From: Actinomycetota bacterium
Lineage (GTDB): Bacteria; Actinomycetota; Thermoleophilia; Gaiellales; Gaiellaceae
Direction: 5' to 3'
DNA length: 6,426 nucleotides
NCBI GenBank assembly: GCA_003162235.1
Contig: PMMN01000075.1
Coordinates: forward strand, 3,993 to 10,418
Shown: one piece after another, positions 1 to 6,253 of the stretch
How positions within the stretch are numbered: position 1 is the stretch's first letter
Layout of the letters: every line of letters begins with the position of its first letter
Program-made: the position numbers and the translations under genes
Notes under the pieces: generated by a model
What the model saw: only the letters and a program-made list of their open reading frames with translations
Database searches by the model: none
Told to the model about the DNA's origin: nothing

Positions 1-64
1 GGACGACGATATCCGGCGGCGCGCCCCTCGCCGGCGGAGCCGACTGCGACGGCAACGATGCCGA
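1..64 (-). pseudogene. fragment of a second EamA-type transporter gene, cut by the window edge
   Basis: Read on the minus strand, bases 62 down to 27 encode GIVAVAVGSAGE. This matches residues 128-139 (GIVAVAAGSAGE) of the complete EamA permease at 677-1525. At the DNA level 36 of 38 bases agree between 27-64 and 1109-1146, including almost all silent positions. The match stops sharply at base 64. To the left (bases 1-26) the frame stays open but the residues differ, as expected in the variable linker between the two EamA repeats. The N-terminal half that should lie to the right is absent and the peroxiredoxin region is there instead. The piece would be the start of the C-terminal half of a paralogue continuing beyond the window. 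Whether this is a truncated gene, a recombination scar or an assembly join cannot be decided here. Confidence 0.5.
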
Positions 65-124
65 GATTCGATGAATATCCTGCTCGCGGGTTTATTTTTC
101 GCGCTTTCAGTCAATGACGTAAAT

Positions 125-592
125 ATGACTGAAGCTGATGCAACCCCAGCAATCACTATAAAAGAGGGCGATATTGCGCCTGATTTTGAGCTAATGGCTG
201 ATGATGGGCGCCAGGTAAAGCTCTCCGATTATCGTGGTAAAACGGTCGCCCTGTATTTCTACCCGATGGACAACACACCAGGCTGTACGACAGAGGCCAT
301 TAATATCCGCGATGCTTGGCAGGAGTTCGTCAAGCGTGACGTGGTAGTGCTGGGAGTAAGCTCAGACGATGTAACGTCACATAAAGCTTTCAAAGAGTGC
401 TACGCGCTGCCCTTCACACTCCTTTCCGACCCTGAGCACATCGTTTGCGATCAATACGGCACCTGGGGAATGGACAGTAAGGCCACGCGTTCCACCTTCT
501 TGGTTGATGGATCGGGGCGCGTGCTCAAGATCTGGGCGCTGGTTGATCCCGCTGCACATGCCAAGTGGTTGCTTGAGCAGTTGGATAAGTAG
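125..592 (+). CDS. thiol peroxidase of the BCP/PrxQ peroxiredoxin family
   Basis: A 155-residue cytoplasmic thioredoxin-fold peroxidase of the AhpC/TSA (BCP/PrxQ) type, reducing H2O2 and organic hydroperoxides with thiol donors. The family opening GDIAPDFEL is at residues 15-23. The peroxidatic motif TPGCTTEA is at 51-58, with Cys54 and the conserved Thr51. The supporting active-site Arg is probably Arg122 in ATRSTFLVDG. Length is normal for BCP. The resolving cysteine usually five residues after the peroxidatic one is Ile59 here. Cys92 in KECYALPF lies in the helix where some PrxQ proteins carry an alternative resolving cysteine, and Cys108 is a further candidate. The ATG at 125 gives the normal N-terminus. 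An in-frame ATG at 71 would add 18 residues with a hydrophobic run (ILLAGLFFALSV) and sits 7 bases after the composition break, so I prefer 125. Neither start has a clear Shine-Dalgarno. GC and codon use (TTA, ATA, AAT, GAT) differ sharply from all other genes here. Confidence 0.93.
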   Translation: MTEADATPAITIKEGDIAPDFELMADDGRQVKLSDYRGKTVALYFYPMDNTPGCTTEAINIRDAWQEFVKRDVVVLGVSSDDVTSHKAFKECYALPFTLLSDPEHIVCDQYGTWGMDSKATRSTFLVDGSGRVLKIWALVDPAAHAKWLLEQLDK

Positions 593-676
593 CTCGCGAA
601 TATTTAAGTAGGGGTTCACCGGATCGATGAGGCCGAAGCGAATGGTGCGAACCGCTTTGTCCAGCACAATCGAGCG
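593..676. other. convergent gap between peroxiredoxin and EamA permease
   Basis: The peroxiredoxin and the EamA gene point at each other across 84 bases. I see no stem-loop with a T-tract that would serve as a terminator for either. The first part (AATATTTAAG, about 599-608) is AT-rich like the peroxiredoxin. The remainder is richer in GC like the rest of the window, so the right-hand edge of the atypical block may lie near 608-665. No gene is supported. Confidence 0.5.
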
Positions 677-1525
677 CTAAGCCTGCAGCGCACTAAGTAC
701 TGCAACCCCGATCGCGGTCACGATCACGCCCGCGATTCGAATCCGCCCGAGCTTCTCTCCGAAGAGCAGGAAGGCGGCAAGCGCCGAGGTGACCGCGAAC
801 TGCGATCCGAGCACCGCGGTGACGGCGATCCCATGTCGGGCGCCGAGCGTGAAGGCGAAGTAGCCGCCGACCTCGGCCAGCCCGGACGCGACGACGAAAG
901 GCGCCGCGCGGCGAGTGAGACGGAGCCGGGAGGCGAGTATGAGCGGTATCGCCACCGCGACAACACCGACGACGCGGGCCGGCAGCACCGCCCAGGCGAG
1001 AGGCACTTCTGTGCTTATGCGTCCGGTCGCATACAGGCCGAAGCCGAAGGAGAGCGCCGCGCCGGTCGCAAACAGAACCGCTTCGGTGTCGTTGATCCCC
1101 GGCGCCTCCTCGCCGGCGGAGCCGGCCGCGACGGCAACGATGCCGACGACGATCACCACCAGCGCTACGCCCCTGGGCGCGCCCAGAGCCTCGCCGGCGA
1201 CGACGGCGATGATCGCGGCGATGGCGCCCTCAGTCGAGATGATCGGCGAGGCGAGGCCGACCTTGCCGATGCGTAGTGCCTGGTACGCGAGCAGGAGACC
1301 GCCGACGTTGCACACGCCCGAGAGCACGAGCCAGACCACGGTGCTCCCGCCGACGTTCGAGGGAGTGCCCCCGAATGCGGCGATCGGGGCCGTGACGGCG
1401 AGGCCGACGATCGTCACCCACGCGAGCACGGAAAACGGACCGATCAGCCGGCTCGCGCGAGAGGAGCAGAGCGTTGTCACCGTCCAACAAACGGCCGCGC
1501 CGAGCCCACCGAGAATCGCGATCAT
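677..1525 (-). CDS. EamA/DMT-family membrane permease
   Basis: A 282-residue, almost wholly hydrophobic inner-membrane protein with the layout of the drug/metabolite transporter superfamily. It has two EamA repeats (roughly residues 1-135 and 147-282), about ten membrane segments in all, joined by the polar linker SAGEEAPGINDTE (136-148). Each repeat ends with the family pattern of a small-residue helix followed by GE: AVVAGEALG at 107-115 and AFLLFGEKLG at 251-260. The substrate cannot be read from sequence; known members export amino acids, metabolites or drugs. The ATG at 1525 is chosen because it starts directly with the first membrane helix. A TTG nine codons upstream would only add charged residues. 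There is no good Shine-Dalgarno (only AGG, too close to the ATG). It lies 84 bases downstream of the kinase gene on the same strand, so co-transcription is possible. Part of its linker region is duplicated at the left window edge. Confidence 0.9.
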   Translation of the reverse strand: MIAILGGLGAAVCWTVTTLCSSRASRLIGPFSVLAWVTIVGLAVTAPIAAFGGTPSNVGGSTVVWLVLSGVCNVGGLLLAYQALRIGKVGLASPIISTEGAIAAIIAVVAGEALGAPRGVALVVIVVGIVAVAAGSAGEEAPGINDTEAVLFATGAALSFGFGLYATGRISTEVPLAWAVLPARVVGVVAVAIPLILASRLRLTRRAAPFVVASGLAEVGGYFAFTLGARHGIAVTAVLGSQFAVTSALAAFLLFGEKLGRIRIAGVIVTAIGVAVLSALQA

Positions 1526-1609
1526 GCCTGACTCTAACCGGCGGGCTCGCAAGCCTGGGGGTTGAATCTGACGGTTTGGTAGCGAAACGCGTCGCGCGGG
1601 CCTGACGAC

Positions 1610-2422
1610 TTACGTCGCCGTCAGCATCCGCGCGACCGCGAGTTGCGGTGGTTCCCCGATCGAGGGGCCTTGTATGAACCCCAAGTAGACGCCTCGGATA
1701 ATCGACCAGGAGCGGATGCGCGCATCGTCGAGACCTGCCGCAACGAACGCCGCGATCCGTCGCTCCGTTCGCTCAACGGTCGGCGTAGTTCCGATTGGGT
1801 TCCAGAGAAATGGCGGTACGTCGAACTCTGGCTCGCCGATCGCCGCCTTCGGGTCGATCGCTACGTAACGGTCGCCGTGCCGAAGCACGTTGTGGTGATG
1901 GAAGTCGCCGTGCACGACCGTCGTTGTCCGCGATCCGAGCGCGTCAAGTGCTCTTCGCGCGTGGAAGACGAGCTCGGACTCATCGGCTACAGCTTCCAGC
2001 CATGCGGGGGCAAGGTCGATAACGCGGCGAAACGGCGCTCCCGGAGGCGGCCGGCGCCAGAGCCGCGCGGAGATGTCGACAGCCACTGCGATCGCCTCGT
2101 CCTCTGCGACCTGAGAGAGGTCGGTGCCGGGCCGCGCCCGCTCGAGGAGCATTGCCTTTCTGTTCGGGTCGCGGCGCAGAAGTCGCACCGCGCCGTCGCC
2201 GTTCCAGAGTTCGAGGGCGTCCGCCTCGTGATCCGACTCCTCGTCTTCCGCGGGCGCGATCTTCAACACCGCGTCGTCACCCGCGGGCGCGACGAACGAA
2301 TGGCGAGAAAGGTGGAACGGCACTCCGAGCTCAACGCGCCAATCCGCCGCGACCTCGCGTGCAACTCGCTCCAGCTCGTTCATGAGGCCAGCGTGGGGGC
2401 GAGCGGCGACATGCCGGGACAT
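1610..2422 (-). CDS. aminoglycoside/hydroxyurea 6-phosphotransferase-like kinase (APH(6) family)
   Basis: A 270-residue cytoplasmic protein of the kinase-like fold. It resembles the streptomycin 6-kinase/hydroxyurea kinase family, which transfers phosphate from ATP to a hydroxyl of its substrate. An ATP-binding Lys is at 54 in AVLKIAP. The stretch ELWNGDGAVRLL (71-82) followed by a leucine-rich LLERARPGTDLS (92-103) is typical of the APH(6) group. The catalytic loop HGDFHHHN is at 171-178 (Asp173, Asn178) and the metal-binding AIDPK at 188-192 (Asp190). The family-typical GEPEFDVPPFLWNP follows at 196-209. All key catalytic residues are present, so it should be active. The real substrate is unknown, since many chromosomal homologues are not proven resistance genes. 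The ATG at 2422 overlaps a stop codon of an upstream frame as TAATG; the second ATG at 2383 has no Shine-Dalgarno. The neighbouring permease could suggest detoxification, but that is conjecture. Confidence 0.88.
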   Translation of the reverse strand: MSRHVAARPHAGLMNELERVAREVAADWRVELGVPFHLSRHSFVAPAGDDAVLKIAPAEDEESDHEADALELWNGDGAVRLLRRDPNRKAMLLERARPGTDLSQVAEDEAIAVAVDISARLWRRPPPGAPFRRVIDLAPAWLEAVADESELVFHARRALDALGSRTTTVVHGDFHHHNVLRHGDRYVAIDPKAAIGEPEFDVPPFLWNPIGTTPTVERTERRIAAFVAAGLDDARIRSWSIIRGVYLGFIQGPSIGEPPQLAVARMLTAT

Positions 2423-2571
2423 TACCCGTCGTGTCGGGTCACAGTTCGGAGCCGCTGAAGGTAGTTGCCGGCGTAGTTGAGCCCAAACCCTCGTATGTTG
2501 GGCTCGCCGTCTCGATCGTCCGGGGCGAATTCGGCGCGTGCGCTCCTACGAGCTGTACCTGGCGTCGACAC
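2422..2571 (-). CDS. possible short coding segment coupled to the kinase, unrecognised
   Basis: On the minus strand a frame is open from 2622 down to a TAA at 2424-2422. The last A of that TAA is the first base of the kinase ATG (TAATG), a classic arrangement for translational coupling. A GTG at 2571-2569 would give 49 residues. The C-terminal part reads GEPNIRGFGLNYAGNYLQRL, followed by RTVTRHDG, which looks protein-like. GC at third positions over the last 32 codons is about 72%, not decisive. The segment contains the inverted repeat at 2479-2505. I do not recognise a family. It could be a small leader peptide, the tail of a decayed gene, or a chance frame in a non-coding spacer. Confidence 0.25.
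   Translation of the reverse strand: MSTPGTARRSARAEFAPDDRDGEPNIRGFGLNYAGNYLQRLRTVTRHDG
2479..2505. repeat. perfect 8-bp inverted repeat with 11-base loop
   Basis: GAGCCCAA (2479-2486) and TTGGGCTC (2498-2505) are exact reverse complements separated by 11 bases. As RNA on the minus strand this makes a stable GC-rich hairpin about 110 bases after the uronate isomerase stop and about 60 bases before the kinase start. It could end the uronate operon transcript, but no T-tract follows on either strand. An attenuator or a protein-binding site is also possible. Confidence 0.6.
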
Positions 2572-2615
2572 TCGGGCGCGACTTCCCCGCGCGGCGCCGC
2601 CGAGCCGGCGACCGT

Positions 2616-4058
2616 CTAGACGTCACTACGCTCGCGATCGCTTAGCCGGTACGCCTGTCTCGCCAGCCCGCAGGCTAGCTCGCCGGCGATCCGAACAGCG
2701 TTTTCCTCGTCGAGGATGCCGAGCAGCACTTTCCCCGCCAGCCAGGCGCAGGTGACCCGGCGCCAGACATCGTGGCGGGCCGGGATCGCGATCAGGTTAC
2801 GCGCGTCGTCGACGAAGCCGGCCAGGTTCCGGAAGCCGGCCGTCTCCGTGACCGAGTCGAGATAGCGGGCGATGCCGTTCGGGCTGTCGTGGAACCACCA
2901 AGGCGGGCCCAGGAGCAGAGCGGGGTAGTGGCCGGCGAGCGGAGCGAGCTCACGGCCGTAGGTGCTCTCGTCGAGGGTGGAGAGGATGAGGCGCAGCCGC
3001 GGGTCGTTGCCGTGGGCGGCGAGAAGCGGGCGCAGGCCGCGGGACCAGTCGAGGGCGATCGGGACGTCCGCGCCGATGTCCGTGCCGAAGCGCTTCCGTA
3101 GCTCGTCGTTGTAATCGCGCATACTGCCGGCCCGGATCTGCATAACCAAACCGTCCTCGCAACCCATCCGGGCCATCTCCCAGAGCATGTGCGCGCCGAA
3201 GCGTCCAGCCTCGTTCGCCGTGACCTCGTCGGACAGCGCTCGCCGGAAGATCGCTTCCGCCTCCCGTTCCGATAGCCTCTCCGTCCGCACCGACTCTGTG
3301 GCGTGGTCGGTCGCGGTCGCGCCGAGCGCCTTGAAGTATTCGCGGCGCTCTTCGAGCGCTTCGACGAACGCCCGGTAGTCTCCGATCTCCCGCTCGCAGG
3401 CGGCTTCGAGCGTCTCTAGCGACTTGCGCCAATCGGCGGCGCCGAGGTTCGTGACCGCGTCGGGACGGAAGGTCGGTCGCACGCGCTCGCCCCAGCCCTC
3501 CTCGCGTAGGCGCCGATGGGCATCGAGGCTCGACCCGGCCGCGTCGGTCGTTGCGAGCACCTCTATCCCGAAGCGATCGAGAAGCGCTCTGGGAGCGAAG
3601 TCCGCCGACCCGAGTCGCTCGGCGAGGAGGCCGTAGATCGCCTGCGCGTTCGCGCCCGAGAGACGCTCCTCAATCCCGAACACTTGTGCCAGAGTGCCGG
3701 CCGTCCAGAGTCCGCTCGGCGTCCCGTCGAAGAGCTGGAAGTTGTCGGCGAAGCACTGCCAGATCTTGCGGTCGTCCTCTTCCGCCGGCTCGCCGTCCAG
3801 TGGCCGGACGCCCAGCTTCTCCAGCCGTATCCCTCGCGAGTAGAGCATGCGCAGCACGTAGTGGTCGCCGGTAACGAAGAGGCGTCCGGGCGGATCGAGG
3901 CGCGCCTCCGGGTCGGCCAGGAGCTCGGCCGGGACGTGGCTGTGCGGGCTCACGATCGGGAGTTTCGCGACCGGCTCGTACAAGAAGCGGGCGAGCTTGC
4001 GCTCAGGCTCGCTCGCGCCCAGCAAGCGATCGGAGAAGGAGGGCCGGCTAGACGCCAA
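2616..4058 (-). CDS. uxaC: uronate (glucuronate) isomerase UxaC
   Basis: A 480-residue cytoplasmic amidohydrolase-superfamily isomerase that converts D-glucuronate to D-fructuronate (and D-galacturonate to D-tagaturonate), EC 5.3.1.12. Near the N-terminus SPHSHVPAE carries the metal-binding His39-x-His41. GDHYVLRML (64-72) is the family GDHY motif. VRPTFRPDAV (193-202) and ATDHATE (249-255) are further signatures. GPPWWFHDSPNG (384-395) and FVDDARNLIAIPARHDVWRR (415-434) match the C-terminal block, whose Asp418 and Arg420 fit the catalytic Asp-x-Arg described for E. coli UxaC. MQIRAGSMRDYND (306-318) has Arg309 where family members as I recall them have His (MQxHxG) and Asp315 where they have Asn. 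The start codon is TTG, overlapping the reductase gene by 11 bases. A strong GGAGGA lies 13 bases upstream and no ATG or GTG is available in frame. It is the last gene of the three-gene uronate operon. Confidence 0.93.
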   Translation of the reverse strand: MASSRPSFSDRLLGASEPERKLARFLYEPVAKLPIVSPHSHVPAELLADPEARLDPPGRLFVTGDHYVLRMLYSRGIRLEKLGVRPLDGEPAEEDDRKIWQCFADNFQLFDGTPSGLWTAGTLAQVFGIEERLSGANAQAIYGLLAERLGSADFAPRALLDRFGIEVLATTDAAGSSLDAHRRLREEGWGERVRPTFRPDAVTNLGAADWRKSLETLEAACEREIGDYRAFVEALEERREYFKALGATATDHATESVRTERLSEREAEAIFRRALSDEVTANEAGRFGAHMLWEMARMGCEDGLVMQIRAGSMRDYNDELRKRFGTDIGADVPIALDWSRGLRPLLAAHGNDPRLRLILSTLDESTYGRELAPLAGHYPALLLGPPWWFHDSPNGIARYLDSVTETAGFRNLAGFVDDARNLIAIPARHDVWRRVTCAWLAGKVLLGILDEENAVRIAGELACGLARQAYRLSDRERSDV

Positions 4059-4896
4059 GGAACGCGTCCATTCCTCCGTCCACCGTCACGACCGTCCCGT
4101 TCACGAAAGACGCGCCGGGGCCCGTGAGCCAAAGCACGGTCGAGACGAGCTCGTCTGGCACCCCGAAGCGGCCGGCCGGCGTCGCCTGAACCACTGTCTT
4201 CCCACGGTCGGTCAGGCCACCCTCGGCGTCGAGCAGAAGCGCTCTGTTCTGCTCGGCGATGAAGAAACCAGGCGCAATCGCGTTCACTCGAATATGCCCG
4301 CCGTAGCGCCGCGCCATCTCCACCGCCAGCCAGCGGGTGAAGTTCTCGACTCCCGCTTTGGCCGCCGCGTAGGCGACCACGCCGCTCGCGGGCCGCCGTG
4401 CCGTCACCGACGAGATGTTGACGATCGAGCGTCCTTTCGGCTCGCCCTCATTCATCGCCCGGGCGAAGACCTGGCTAGGCAGCACCGTCCCAAGCAGGTT
4501 GAGGCGAACGGCCCGTTCGAAGGCCTCGGCGGGAAGGTCGAAGAAGGGCATGCTCTCGTTGACGATCGCCTCGGGCAGGTTGCCGCCGGCGGCGTTGACG
4601 AGCACGTCGAGGCGGCCCCAGCGCTTCAGCACCGCCTCGCGCGCGCTCTCGAGCTGCGTGCGGTCGGTCACGTCGGCCTCGATCCCGATCGCCTCGCCGC
4701 CCTCGTGCGCGATCGCCTCGGCGATCGCGTCGATCGGACCGCGCCGGCGCGCGAGCACGGCCACTAGGGCACCGGCCTGCGCCAACCCGCGCGCGATCGC
4801 TCCTCCGAGCGCCCCGCTTCCGCCGGTGATGACGGCGACCCGTCCGCCCAGCCCGAATGAGCGCTCGAGATAGCTATCCCGCTCGGGCGTCGTCAT
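4048..4896 (-). CDS. SDR-family D-mannonate oxidoreductase (fructuronate reductase), YjmF-like
   Basis: A 282-residue cytoplasmic short-chain dehydrogenase. The cofactor motif TGGSGALG is at 24-31, NAAGG at 101-105, and the catalytic Ser (ISS, 161-163) precedes YAAAK (Tyr176, Lys180). The motif IRVNAIAPGFF (202-212) follows, and the tail is ASFVNGTVVTVDGG. The combination NAAGGNLPEA, GFFIAEQNR, GLTDRGKTVV and TPAGRFG resembles the SDR D-mannonate oxidoreductases such as B. subtilis YjmF rather than a generic 3-oxoacyl-ACP reductase. The expected reaction is D-fructuronate + NAD(P)H -> D-mannonate, EC 1.1.1.57, replacing the unrelated long-chain UxuB of E. coli. No acidic residue typical of strict NAD use is obvious: the strand-2 end is LARRR (48-52), which may favour NADPH (inference). 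The ATG at 4896 has a good GAGGAG six bases upstream and lies 10 bases after the dehydratase stop. It overlaps uxaC by 11 bases. Confidence 0.9.
   Translation of the reverse strand: MTTPERDSYLERSFGLGGRVAVITGGSGALGGAIARGLAQAGALVAVLARRRGPIDAIAEAIAHEGGEAIGIEADVTDRTQLESAREAVLKRWGRLDVLVNAAGGNLPEAIVNESMPFFDLPAEAFERAVRLNLLGTVLPSQVFARAMNEGEPKGRSIVNISSVTARRPASGVVAYAAAKAGVENFTRWLAVEMARRYGGHIRVNAIAPGFFIAEQNRALLLDAEGGLTDRGKTVVQATPAGRFGVPDELVSTVLWLTGPGASFVNGTVVTVDGGMDAFLGV
4072..4077 (-). promoter_or_regulatory. Shine-Dalgarno for uxaC inside the reductase gene
   Basis: GGAGGA on the minus strand, within the last codons of the upstream reductase gene and 13 bases before the TTG at 4058. The spacing is longer than usual. 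The open frame upstream of the TTG reaches a stop at 4088-4086 without an ATG or GTG, which supports TTG initiation. Confidence 0.5.
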
Positions 4897-4902
4897 CGCT
4901 TG

Positions 4903-4908
4903 CTCCTC
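4903..4908 (-). promoter_or_regulatory. Shine-Dalgarno of the SDR reductase gene
   Basis: GAGGAG on the minus strand, six bases before the ATG at 4896. It overlaps the TGA stop of the dehydratase gene (4909-4907), so termination and re-initiation are probably coupled. Confidence 0.75.
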
Positions 4909-6115
4909 ACCAATTCGTGACCGAGCCGTCGCGCAGTCGCGCGACCGGTAGGTATGTCCGCTTGTAGGGGAAGCGCTCGAGCAGGCTTTCGTCCAATTTG
5001 ACCCCCAGCCCCGGCTCTTCGCCTGGGTGCAGGTAGCCGGCCTCGAAGTGATAGGCGTGCGGGAAGACGGCGTCGGTCTCCTCGGTGTGGTGCATGTACT
5101 CCTGGATGCCGAAGTTCGGCACCGAGATGTCGAAGTGCAGCGCGGCGGCCAGGCAGACGGGGGAGAGGTCGGTGGCGCCGTGGCAGCCCGTGCGCACGTT
5201 GTAGAGCTCGGCCAGGGCAGCGATCTTGCGCAGGTGCGTGATCCCGCCCGAGTGGGCCGCGTCCATACGGATGTAGTCGATCAGCTGCTCCGTGATCAAC
5301 TGCTGGCAGTCCCAGATCGTGTTGAACACTTCGCCGACCGCGATCGGAGTGGTGGTGTGGCGGCGGATGATCCGGAACGACTCCTGCAGCTCGGCGGGCG
5401 TCGGATCCTCGAGCCAGAAGAGCGAACAGTCCTCGACGCGTTTGCCCAGTTCGGCCGCCTCGATCGGTGTCAGGCGGTGGTGGACGTCGTGCAGCAGGTG
5501 GAAGTCGAAGCCGAGCTGCTCGCGCACGGTATGCAGGAGCTTGGGCACGAACTCGAGGTAGGGGCGGGTCTCCCAGACCGTCTCGAGCGGCAGCTCGCCC
5601 TCCGCCGGCTCGTAGCGAAGCTGCTCTTTCGTGATGCCGTACATCTTCTCCAGCCCCGGCACGAGCGTCTGGGCGCGCACCGCCAGGTAGCCGCGCTCGA
5701 GGAAGCCCTCGACCGCGCGCAGGGTGGAGGGGATGTCGCCGCCGTTCGCGTGCCCGTAGACCAGCACTCCGTCGCGCGCCTTGCCGCCGAGCAGCTGGTA
5801 TACGGGCATCCCGGCCGCCTTACCCTTGATGTCCCAGAGGGCGAGATCGACGGCGCCGATCGCGTTCATCGTCACCGGCCCCCGCCGCCAGTAGGCGCCC
5901 TTGTACAGGTACTGCCAGATGTCCTCGATCTGGCCGGCATCGCGGCCGATCAGAAGTGGGCAGACGTGATCGGTGAGGTAACTGGCGACGGCGAGCTCAC
6001 GCCCGTTCAGGGTCGCGTCGCCAAGGCCGGTCAATCCCGACTCGGTTGTCAGCTTCAGGGTGACGAAGTTCCTGCCCGGGGAGCAGACAAAAACCTTCGC
6101 GTCGACGATCTTCAC
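4907..6115 (-). CDS. manD: D-mannonate dehydratase ManD, enolase superfamily
   Basis: A 402-residue cytoplasmic enolase-superfamily enzyme dehydrating D-mannonate to 2-keto-3-deoxy-D-gluconate (EC 4.2.1.8, Mg-dependent). It has an N-terminal capping domain (about 1-110) and a barrel. Metal ligands are Asp210, Glu236 (WLEDP) and Glu262 (VGEVF). The catalytic pair is Arg147 (RAQ) and Tyr159 (KMYGI), with His212 (LLHDVHH) and His312 (CHGATD). Substrate contacts Asn37, His122, Arg283, Glu339 and C-terminal Trp402 are also present. These positions coincide with those I recall for the characterised Novosphingobium ManD, also 402 residues. Residue 314 is Ala. Such proteins are sometimes annotated RspA (starvation sensing), but the neighbours argue for uronate catabolism. 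The start is GTG; a modest AGAGGG lies 10 bases upstream. It is the first gene of the operon, 10 bases before the reductase. The operon promoter should lie in 6116-6253, but I could not identify it convincingly. Confidence 0.95.
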   Translation of the reverse strand: MKIVDAKVFVCSPGRNFVTLKLTTESGLTGLGDATLNGRELAVASYLTDHVCPLLIGRDAGQIEDIWQYLYKGAYWRRGPVTMNAIGAVDLALWDIKGKAAGMPVYQLLGGKARDGVLVYGHANGGDIPSTLRAVEGFLERGYLAVRAQTLVPGLEKMYGITKEQLRYEPAEGELPLETVWETRPYLEFVPKLLHTVREQLGFDFHLLHDVHHRLTPIEAAELGKRVEDCSLFWLEDPTPAELQESFRIIRRHTTTPIAVGEVFNTIWDCQQLITEQLIDYIRMDAAHSGGITHLRKIAALAELYNVRTGCHGATDLSPVCLAAALHFDISVPNFGIQEYMHHTEETDAVFPHAYHFEAGYLHPGEEPGLGVKLDESLLERFPYKRTYLPVARLRDGSVTNW

Positions 6116-6253
6116 CTGGCACCTACCCTCTCGATCGCTGTGAGCAGGATAACGAGCCTTGGCACCCGGAGCTCCCGCGAGAGCGGCACGATCGTCGCCG
6201 GATCGACTCTAGGGCGCTCGACATTTCCCGTCACGTCCGCTAAAAGTTCGGCG
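6116..6253. other. divergent intergenic region between manD and a secreted-protein gene
   Basis: 138 bases separate two divergently transcribed genes and must hold the promoters of both, plus any operator for the uronate operon. The plus-strand promoter candidate is listed separately. For the minus strand I see TATCCT (complement of 6146-6151) as a possible -10 but no fitting -35. An 8-bp palindrome GGAGCTCC lies at 6168-6175 and could be an operator half-site or chance. No regulator gene is present to link to it. Confidence 0.5.
6218..6246 (+). promoter_or_regulatory. candidate promoter of the secreted-protein gene, leaderless arrangement
   Basis: TCGACA (6218-6223) matches the TTGACA -35 consensus in five of six positions. 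After a 17-base spacer, TAAAAG (6241-6246) matches TATAAT in four of six. Transcription would then begin about 6252-6254, at the ATG itself. This agrees with the absence of any Shine-Dalgarno before that ATG. Seen by eye only, without scoring against background. Confidence 0.4.

Noticed and set aside
377..667. 96-codon minus-strand frame opposite the peroxiredoxin C-terminus
   Set aside because: Most of it is antisense to the conserved peroxiredoxin. Only the first 25 codons (LDKAVRTIRFGLIDPVNPYL and following) are free and they match nothing I know.
2476..2505. GTTGAGC and GTTGGGC look like integron attC core boxes (GTTRRRY)
   Set aside because: The two are in direct orientation and the folded element is under 30 bases, far shorter than a real attC. 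There is no integrase or cassette structure.
4681..4740. Cluster of CGATCG/GCGATCGC octamers, similar to HIP1 sites
   Set aside because: They encode the Ile-Ala-Glu-Ala-Ile-Ala run of the reductase using preferred codons, and the host does not look cyanobacterial.
915..4767. Several long plus-strand frames opposite the permease, kinase, isomerase and reductase genes
   Set aside because: They are Arg/Ala/Pro/Ser-rich antisense shadows typical of GC-rich coding DNA, and lie opposite genes with clear catalytic motifs.
6139..6153. TGTGAGCAGGATAAC resembles the lac operator core TGTGAGCGGATAAC
   Set aside because: It has a one-base insertion in the centre, which would break LacI-type half-site spacing, and no LacI-family gene is in the window. 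Probably coincidence.
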